Shown here one piece after another: positions 56,316 to 64,000 of a stretch of DNA of 64,000 nucleotides (the stretch's first letter is position 1; each line of letters begins with the position of its first letter). The notes below the pieces were generated by a model. That model was not told where the DNA came from and searched no databases. It worked only from the letters and a program-made list of their open reading frames with translations. Made by a program: the position numbers and the translations under genes. This DNA comes from Isoetes taiwanensis (lineage: Eukaryota > Streptophyta > Lycopodiopsida > Isoetales > Isoetaceae), in NCBI GenBank assembly GCA_021234155.1, contig JAJEKV010000012.1:9204448-9268447 (forward strand). Direction: 5' to 3'.

Positions 56316-58557
56316 TCATCCGTGTGGATGCGTGAAAGATAATCCGAACAACATGAGATTTGCCCGCCTTATGAACGATTTCAAAAGGAGCAAATTCTTG
56401 GAGAAGAAGGACCCAACGAGCAATGCGCCCGTGGGCGTGGACTTGTTGATCAAATAGAGGAGTGCCCGGTGGTCCACAAAGAACTTGATTTGACTGCCCA
56501 AAGGTAATGACGGAAGCGTTGGACACGAAAATGAGACCCAAAGCTTCACGCCCGCGGCAGAATAGTTGGCGCCAGCCAGAATTGAGTTTTCTACCGGCGT
56601 AGCGATTTGGTTTATCGATGTAGCGCGATCATATTCTTGAGAAAGAACAGCTCCAATAGCAAATGCCGGTGACATCGACATGAACGTGAAAGGGCTTGTC
56701 CCATTGAGGAGGAACAAGAACCGGTGCACGAGTAAGCAAAAGCTTCAATTTGTTGGAAAGCGACTTCCGCAGGGAATTCCAAGCCCGTGGATTCGCCACC
56801 ACCGTGAGTTTATGAATGGGATCCGCAATGGTCCCGATCCGTATGAAGGTGGAGTAATAATTGACCTTTCCCAGGAAAGAGCGTGTCTCTTTGATATTGG
56901 CTGGTGCTTGAGCTTTGAGCACACAACCGATTTTGGCGGGATCGGTGGTGATTCCTGCTTTCTCGACAACATGGCCTAGCGAAACACCGAAGTGACGCAA
57001 AAGGTGCATTTCTCGGGATTGAGACTAATGCCTGACTCATCACATTTCGGAAGACGAGTTCCAATTTATCCAAATGGTCAGCCATGGAACTCAGAGGCGA
57101 GAGAAGTCATCTTGGAAAATTTGCAAGAAGGGATTTTCCTTCATGAAATCATGAAAGACCGAGAGCATGATGCGTTGAAATGTTGAAGGAGAGTTGGATA
57201 ATCCAAAAGGAACCACCTTGTAGGCAAAAAAAGTGACACCCCCCGGTGGTGGTGAAAGTGGTCTTTAGTTGATCGATTCTTTGATGGAGATCCGATTGTA
57301 TCCGTAAAACCATCCATAAAGGAGTACATCTCATGTCCACCACTTCTTCCGAACTTGGTCCGTGAAGGGAAGTGGAAAATGATCACGCCCGTGCCCTGAT
57401 TGAGTTCAGATAGTCCACACGCACGCGGATCTTACCATTGTGCTTAAGGGCAATGACGATGGGGCTCACCCATTCAGAATGTTTGACCTCATAGATCAAA
57501 CCTGCAGCAAGGAGTTTGTCAATTTCCGCCTTGACGCGATCACGGTAATTAGGGTTGAGCCGATGTATCGCCGCTGTTACACCGGGTCGTGGCATCGATT
57601 TGGTAGGAATGGTAAGTTCCCCCAAGCTTTTGTTGATTCCCCGAAGATCTTTGTAACTCCAGGCGAAAATGTGTTTGAATTTTTTGAACAGCGTGACGGC
57701 CTTGTTACGATAAGGAGCCGGAAGGTTTGCAGCAATGCGACGGACGTTGATTGTTGCCAACGCACAAATCTCGACCGACGAGTCCGAATATGGGGTATGA
57801 CTTCGAAGATCCCGGACAATGTGTGCGGGAGGTTGGAGCATAACCGGATGCGTGGCACTTTGCGTGGTGAAAAAGAGCGGTTGCTCAGTTTCATCTAGCA
57901 GTGGTTGCTTCATGACGGCGTGTACATCACCAGGAGTTGCAGGAGTGTCAGCATCTGAAAAGTGATCAACGCGTTGGATTCGATTGCAAGAAGCCGGTAG
58001 GGGTCAAGCAAGGCAGCCACGGACCGTCCCGATCAAGAGTCATTTCTCCCCAAGGATCGCGCATATTCTGGTAGGGATGACGAGGGCATCCTCGCAGGTG
58101 GAGCCTGAACTTGATAAATATTCCGAGCTTCTTGAATGCGTTATGCGAGAGAGAAGGTTCCGCATTGTCACCGAAATGATCCCCGCTGTTTGCAAGTCCA
58201 TGGTGGCATTTAGATGACCATCTGTGATGACCAACCGGGTCCGTGGCCCAATAATGGATACTCTTTGCCCGGCGGAGAAAAGGTCGCCTACCAAAGATTT
58301 CATAGTCACCGGATCTTCGCCAGACTTTCCACACTCCAAATTCCATGGGAAAGCGGAGATCACCTATGTTGATGTGAAGAATAGGTGTGGCGCCTTGAGG
58401 TCTCGTGATGTGGCCATTAGCCAATTTGATGTCATAGGGGGCACGAAAAGAGTTGTGTGATGCCCATTTGTTTGGCGAGTTTATCCGTGATGAGATTGAC
58501 CGCACTACCTCCATCGATTTGAACATGGTTGACTTGCGATTTCCCACCGTGGCATGG
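56316..58557 (-). pseudogene. gypsy protease, reverse transcriptase and RNase H
   Basis: Protease core IDGGSAVNLITDKLA is at about 58540-58490. Reverse transcriptase begins in the frame 57913-57383 (RLNPNYRDRVKAEIDKLLA, GLIYEVKHSEWVSPIVIA). After frameshifts it continues through a GGHEMYSFMDGF block near 57330 and YKVVPFGLSNSPSTFQ near 57205, to a catalytic box reading F-Q-D-D near 57105. RNase H follows at about 56730-56316 (FFVDHRALLYLINKSTPTGA). Several frame breaks separate these blocks; a protein cannot be read through. Confidence 0.87.
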
Positions 58558-58861
58558 ACCGTGGGTGTAGAGGTAGCCACAGCCCCAACTAAAAACAGTT
58601 TGGGAGTGGTAACCGGTCCTTGAGAGCGGAGACGAGTTTTAAAATGGTTGCCAAGCTTAAAGGAATTTTGATCTTGGCGAGCTCCTCTTGGAGTTCGAGA
58701 GGTACATGAGAAAAAAGGATCTGCTTTGGTTCCAGTGCGTGGGAGTGCGTGGCGGGGGAAGCGGCAACTTTTTGAGTAAGTCAACCTCGGCTGCAATATT
58801 GGGATACGTCCCGAGGCGTGGAGGTTGAGATGTTGAGGGGGTATCTTGTCTTTGTTGAGCT

Positions 58862-60222
58862 CTAGTGGTGGCATGAACATTTGCCAATGTGCGCCTTCAA
58901 AGCGGCTTGCATGAGGTTCAAAATGCTTTGGCGAACTTTGGGCATGACATGTGGCATGAGCTTTTCCAAGTCAGGTGCAAAGTGAACCTTTTTTTCGTCC
59001 CCATGAGGAATGGTGTCAACTGCAAAGGCAGGTTGCGTGCCCTTCTGAATAATAGTCAAGGGACGTGATGCTTTGGTCTGGCGTGAAACTAAACCAACCC
59101 AATTTGACGGCTGGACTGGAGGATTAAGTGCACCCGAAAAATTTCCTCTTGGGCTTGTTGATCCAAAATTTGAGGTTGATTTGCCGGAGCTGGTTGATAG
59201 CGTGATTGCCGAGGCGCCTGGTGGCTTCTTAAGAACTGGTCGCGGGCCTTGTTTGCCATTAGCGAGCCAGAGTTGGTAAGCCGTGAGGCGGACCGAGGTG
59301 GTCTGATTTGTGCCAGGAAGCTGTACCTGAACTTGGGGAAGTTGAGGACACGCCGTGGTGGTATGACCCCATTCTTGACAGTGATAACACTGAGCTTTAG
59401 AAGGATCAAAAGGAGGACGTTGGTTGGATCCCCGTGGTTGGTCCTGGTGCTGATAGAGTTGCGTGGGCTGCACCTGAAGAGGTGGCTGCTGATAGTGCGA
59501 TTGTGGCTGAGGTGTGGTTTGCACTTGATAAACCATCTTGTTGCGGAACGGTGTGGGATGAGTGCGAGTGCACTCTTCCGTGGCATGATTGCACATGTTG
59601 CATCGCTTGCAATGAGGCGTGCCATTGGTGGAGTTGCACTCATTGGCCAAATGGCCTTGATATTTGCAAATATGGCACCGATTTGATCGCTACTGCGGAT
59701 TAGCGTGTTGAGGCTTTGGGCGTACCGCTTTGTGGAACCATGACAGTGGAATGAACGGGAGCTCTTGAAGAGCCACGGGAGGAAACATTGAGTGATTGAT
59801 TGACAAGGTCGATAGCCCGCTCAAAAAGTTTTTGGCCGCAGTATTCATCATGAGTCGAATAGCGGGAGGAAGTCCTTGGAGAAACCGGACCAAAATCCGC
59901 TCTGTGTAGGGTACTCCTTAAGCTTACTTAGCGAGAATGTGAAGTCGATCCGCAAAATCCCGGGCGCACTCGCGGGCTCTTGTTGAAGTTCATTGAGTTG
60001 CTTGAGATGAAGTTGATCATCATCCGTGGTCCCGTAATGAGAGAAAAAAAGCATGCGCATTTCGACCCAGTCTTGTTTCCAATGGCTTTTGTTGGACATG
60101 AGCCATTGATGAGGAGAGCCACGCAGTGTGGTGGTGGAAAAGATGTGGAATTTCAGTTGAGGTTGCGCGTGACCATTTAGGACAGCTAGAGCCTCAAATT
60201 CTTCCATGTGGGCCCCGAGCAC
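58862..60222 (-). pseudogene. gypsy gag with two CCHC zinc knuckles
   Basis: A capsid-type segment lies at 60222-59848 (HQWLMSNKSHWKQDWVEM, LHLKQLNELQQEP). A nucleocapsid frame follows at 59650-58862. It has two CX2CX4HX4C knuckles: CKRC..CNMCNHATEEC near 59602-59570 and CYHCQEWGHTTTAC at 59348-59389, separated by a Gln/Pro-rich linker. Gag would assemble the particle and bind element RNA. The frame is broken between capsid and nucleocapsid. Confidence 0.85.
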
Positions 60223-60924
60223 TTTGGTCTAACGGTTTGCCTTTCATGTTGCCAAAGGTGGGATAAGTCGGGCCAGTCCGAAAGGTAGATGTGAAAGTCT
60301 TTGGGCTGGACAGAAATGAAGATAGTGAGGATATTGAGGTTGAGGTGGATGTGGCATTGTGCCCGACGGACCCTCGATGAAGGGGTGATCATGCGGTTGA
60401 AACCGGGCGCAGCCGAGCATTGGTTTTGAGATCTGTGGTAAGGTTGTAAAATGGGAAGAGCAAAGGGGGAAACGTGGGGAAAGGATATTCACAGGTAGGC
60501 TTAAAAGGAGACATGTGGATAGCCATGCCCACCCGGGAGATGATGGTTCGCGAAGGAAGAGGCGTATGGCCGAAGAATGATGGATGTAGGCATGTTCGGG
60601 GGTGTGAAAGTACGGTTGAGAAGGTTGAGCCGATAAGGCCCCCGATAGTGATGAGGGGACCGAGGTTGTGAGCAATGTTTGCACGCTTTGGGGCGGAACC
60701 GGACGAGATCGACACGAGGGGTGGGTGGCGCGACCGAGCCCTAGACCGAAGATGGCCTCCCCTATGTCATAATAAGCAGATCCATACATGTCGCCAGCTT
60801 CCCCTGACCGATGGCGCCCAAGCAGATGCCGCTCGAGAAAGGAGTTCTTCCGGGCGGAAATTACTACGCATGGCGGCACGTAAGAAAGTAGGATAAAATC
60901 GCACCCGCAAGCAGAAGCGCATGT

Positions 60925-61497
60925 TGTTTGTGGTCCGGGTTCGAACTCCGAAGAAGACCCTCCGCGGAGGACCCGTGGATCTAATGAGAGTCCGGGACTA
61001 TGTCACGCCGGATTTGCCGAAAGAGAAGAAAAAGAGGAGAACAGAGCAAATGAGAGAAAAATGATAAGCTTCCTGATATCAATGATGAAAATACATGAGC
61101 TCCTCGCAATAGAGAGAAAAACCGAAAAGGAGACAAGACTCAAAACTCATCTAAAAACTTATGAGCTAACTCTACTCATATATATAGTACAATGGCCTTG
61201 GGCCCAATATAGACACTCCGACCGATTCTGCCGACTCACGAAGGAGGCCCGATTTGGTGAATGTTGGCGGTGCCTCTTGAAGTGCCTAGAATCACGCCGA
61301 CGCCGACGCTGGCGGGATGGCCGCCACTTGTCCGAGAAGCGCCTTGTTGATGTACCAAAGGCTTTGATCAAGGCGGGCTCGCCGCTTAGTCTTCAAGGAG
61401 CCTTGATGTCCGATTCGGGTTGATCGAGGATCCTTGAGCTTGACCTGGGTCCGTCAGATGGATGAATAGTCCCGCACTCAGAGGCACAGGACTAACA
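60925..61497 (-). repeat. gypsy 5' LTR
   Basis: 573 bp, partner of 50419-51002, with the same TG...CA ends. The TATA-like stretch (about 61180-61190) would drive minus-strand transcription of the element. Confidence 0.96.
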
Positions 61498-61502
61498 CCA
61501 TT
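61498..61502. repeat. gypsy target-site duplication (right)
   Basis: CCATT, identical to 50414-50418. Confidence 0.9.
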
Positions 61503-62475
61503 GAAAGGGGCAAAGCTCGTCTTAAAAGAAAGGGAAAATTAGGCTGACATGGCCTGCGACCAACGAATGGCTACTTACTACGCCTAGGCAAGAGGCGCAT
61601 CGAAATGCCTTGGCGAGGTAAGAACATGGCCGGCGGGGAACAGGGTCGCATTCCCAATTCAGCCCCTGATCTTGCAATCCAGCTGCAAACCGAGGCAAAC
61701 CGCCTATACTGATCATAGATTATACACTACTTGAAACCCATTCCAAACTGCCTATATAGATCTTAAACAACCGGGGGCTTTTTTTCCTCCTGGATTCCAG
61801 TTTTTGTTTCCTCTCTGGAAACTTTTGTTGGTGGAGGAGCTTAAGCGGTGCCGCCAGTATTGTTTTATACAGAAAATTGAAGGTGCACACATTAAAAACA
61901 AGACACGTTATAGACGATTTTATACAATTTGTGATAGAATTTGGGTTCATGTTATAGTGATCTGAGAATAGATGCAAGATAATCTGACTTAAGGTTTGAG
62001 CCTACAGAACGTTTAAAGGGAAAATGTGAAATATCCTATGGTCAAATAAGTGACAAAATTAAAGGTTAAACATTAGTCTTAAGGATGCTCTAAGGTCGCC
62101 CAATGGTTTCGGAAACAATGGCATCGGTCAAATGAGGTGAAGCCATGATACATTATCTTGAAAGGGAAGGTTTGAATCAGAGAAGGGCACGTTGATCTTC
62201 ATGATCGGAACCGCCTAAAATAAATAATAAGAAGGGGCGAATTAATGTATAAGGCAAGCTGACTTGATCGGATGTGCTATTTTGCAGGAGTATGCTTGGG
62301 CTTTCGAAGCTAAGATCTCAAATATCTATACGATAGTCGATATTTTAATCCTCTGCTATCTCTAGGTGATACTGGAATATTTTTATTCTTAGTGCTATAA
62401 TATGATATTTTGTTTATGCTATAACTTGGATAAAACATGTGTTTTGTTAAGATCTTCTCAATTAATATTAACAAT
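61503..62475. other. gap between gypsy and copia, including copia 5' LTR
   Basis: No gene recognised. The right part is the copia 5' LTR, which ends in TTAACA at 62473; its start could not be set because the partner LTR is outside the window. Confidence 0.5.
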
Positions 62476-62487
62476 TGGTATCAAAGC
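62476..62487 (+). promoter_or_regulatory. copia primer binding site
   Basis: TGGTATCAAAGC, one base different from the standard initiator-Met-tRNA site TGGTATCAGAGC, two bases after the LTR end. Confidence 0.85.
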
Positions 62488-62496
62488 TGAGGAAAT

Positions 62497-63401
62497 ATGT
62501 CAAGCAGATTTGAAGCATCTCTGCTAAGTGGAATCAAAGTGTATGAAGGAGGACTAGGTTTTCAGATATGGAAAGAACAGATAAAGAATGTTCTAGAGAA
62601 TGAGAATCTGTGGGAGTTGTTGCATGTAGATAGTGAATCTAATGGTTCAACCAGCACTGTTGTAGGAAGAGGTGAGGAAACTATTCCAACTGGTGGTGCA
62701 AACGAGACAGCTAAGTTAAAGGAGGCATATGTTATTTTGACCAGTAAGGTTGGAGCCTCCATTCTATTGAAAGCCAGAGGTAAATCTCCAGCAGAAATTT
62801 GGAAATACTTACTGAAACACTTTGAGGAAAAGTCCTCATCGCAAATTGACCTTCTGGACAAAGAATTGAGAAAACTTAGACTTGGAGAAGAGGATGATTT
62901 AACAAATTTCTTTTCCAAATTTGATAATATTGTAGTTGATCTTGGATGTTAAGTGAACAGCAAAAGCTGTTGCATGTTGCACGAGCTGTGGCAGATAATA
63001 AACAATTAGCAACTCTAATAAGGAACGTAGCAAAAACAAGAGAAGCAGCCGAGGAGATGATAAGGACTGAGTTCGAACAGCATAAGGTATTGTCTGATGA
63101 TGCTGACAATAGTACTGAAATATTATATGCTAGAAGGAACAAGTTTAAATGAAATAATTCTAGGGAAGTGTTAGAAACGAAAGATAAAGGACAGTTAGGC
63201 CCATGTTTTCATTGCAAGGCTTACAGACATTTGAAGGCTGATTGTCCAAGGTTGAAAGAAGTAGAATGTTACAATTGTGGCAGAAGAGGGCATTTTGCAA
63301 ATAGGTGTTCCAGTGGCAAAGGAGGAAGAGGCAAACCAAATAGAGGGAGAGGAGGTCTCAAGGACGTGGTAGAGGTTCTAGGAGGCATTCTGCAGCAGTA
63401 A
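62497..63401 (+). pseudogene. copia gag with zinc knuckles
   Basis: The frame from 62497 (151 codons) starts MSSRFEASLLSGIKVYEGG and carries the gag core (IWKYLLKHFEEKSSSQIDLL, LTNFFSKFDNIV). It is followed after a shift by 62946-63152 and 63168-63401. Two zinc knuckles follow: a defective CFHCKAYRHLKADC (the Gly before His is Arg) and an intact CYNCGRRGHFANRC, then an RG-rich tail. At least three frame breaks. Confidence 0.85.
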
Positions 63402-63418
63402 ATCTAACCTAGGATACT

Positions 63419-64000
63419 GACGAAGAGGCAATTGAAGAAGATGAAGATGCAGAGGTAAGTGATACACATGCTTTGTCCATTTCTGAAAATAAAGGGGCTA
63501 ATGATGACAGTGATTTGTGGATCTTAGATAATGGAGCAGAAAAGACTGTAACAGGGTCAGCCAAATTGCTCAAGAAAGATAATGAAGGCAAGACTGGGTT
63601 TATCAAACTAGGAAATGGAGAATTGCAAAAAGTACAAAGTGTTGGAGTTCTTGAATTATTTGATCTGAACGGAAAGGCAGTGATGTTAAAGGAAGTTCTT
63701 TGTGTACCTTCACTTGTTAGGAATCTTATATCTGTTAGACAATTGGTTGATCTCGGTTATACAGTCGTGTTTGACAAGCTACAATGTACTGTGTTATTGA
63801 ATAATGAAGTTAAATTTCTTGGCAAACGAGTAGGGAATTTGTTTGGTCTGGATGTTAAATGCCTACCATCTATAAATGCAATATCAGTACCTAATATTAC
63901 TATGCGGCATGAAAGGCTCCGCCACACAAATGTTAAAAATGTAGAGAATATGATCAAACAAGGTCTCATTGAATCTTGTGAGCAGAATGCAGGAGAGAAT
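63419..64000 (+). pseudogene. copia protease and integrase N-terminus
   Basis: Open to the window edge. The protease active-site phrase is DLWILDNGAEKTVTG, where copia elements have WILDSGA-x-x-HMTG, so the catalytic triad D-S-G is D-N-G. CVPSLVRNLISVRQLVDLGY is the standard following block. The integrase zinc-binding phrase reads MRHERLRHTN, where LWHxRLGHxN is usual: Trp and Gly are both Arg. The altered key residues suggest loss of function. Confidence 0.85.

Larger units (their letters stand above)
50419..61497 (-). mobile_element. full-length Ty3/gypsy retrotransposon, 11.08 kb
   Basis: Two LTRs (50419-51002 and 60925-61497) in direct orientation are flanked by a perfect 5-bp target duplication CCATT (50414-50418 and 61498-61502). 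A purine tract (GGTGGGGGAG on minus) sits against the 3' LTR at 51003. Domain order on the minus strand is gag, protease, reverse transcriptase, RNase H, integrase, the gypsy order. About 3.9 kb of additional sequence separates integrase from the 3' LTR. The coding region is interrupted by numerous frameshifts. Confidence 0.96.
62474..64000 (+). mobile_element. Ty1/copia retrotransposon, 5' internal part
   Basis: After the LTR end (...TTAACA, 62473) comes the primer binding site and then gag, zinc knuckles and protease/integrase N-terminus in copia order. The element runs off the right edge. Frame breaks at about 62950, 63150 and 63355 and altered catalytic motifs indicate a decaying copy. 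Confidence 0.88.

Overview
The window looks like nuclear DNA of a land plant with a large, transposon-rich genome. Evidence: spliced genes with GT-AG introns, plant-type members of conserved families (SEC61 beta, XPD/UVH6, SNF5/BSH, a clade-typical plant serpin, a Hyp-rich arabinogalactan-type protein), and copia, gypsy and LINE retroelements filling most of the rest. A fern or another non-flowering plant is my guess from the character of the LINE and gypsy relics; the sequence does not prove it. No organelle insert, bona fide tRNA, rRNA or CRISPR array was recognised.

Layout: 1-1518 is the 5' end of a minus-strand Ty1/copia element that abuts (apparently interrupts) a penta-EF-hand gene fragment at 1519-1775. 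3413-3676 is an intact SEC61 beta gene with a CCAAT and a G-box just upstream. 7490-9706 and 19845-21294 are two relics of one gypsy-like family, each keeping a 3' LTR of about 1.3 kb. 11507-17045 (minus) is a complete 11-exon XPD/ERCC2 helicase gene (754 aa reconstructed). 18707-19309 is a 5'-truncated LINE with a 10-bp target duplication. 22483-23760 (minus) is a two-exon serpin (387 aa). 25990-34920 holds minus-strand gypsy gag repeats, one copy split by a 5.9-kb LINE whose 5' part is inverted relative to its 3' part. 36431-36998 has two direct repeats rich in CATGCA motifs. 39817-41432 is bounded by a 144-bp inverted repeat whose right arm includes the last codons of an arabinogalactan-type gene (41421-41973, minus, one frameshift). 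43051-45834 (minus) is a complete 10-exon SNF5/BSH gene (235 aa) with a 29-nt first coding exon. 49195-49923 is a LINE reverse-transcriptase tail. 50419-61497 (minus) is a full-length 11.08-kb Ty3/gypsy element with two LTRs, a perfect CCATT target duplication, a polypurine tract and about 3.9 kb of extra sequence between integrase and the 3' LTR. From about 62.0 kb to the end is the 5' half of a plus-strand copia element.

The host genes are housekeeping functions (ER translocation, TFIIH/repair, chromatin remodelling, protease inhibition, cell-wall/plasma-membrane glycoprotein) and do not form a pathway or cluster. No novel defence or metabolic system is evident. The most informative structures are retroelement rearrangements: the 5'-inverted LINE, the 144-bp inverted duplication at the AGP gene end, and the gypsy element with extra 3' coding sequence. 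Exon joins for XPD, BSH and the serpin were worked out by hand from GT-AG sites and reading-phase continuity.
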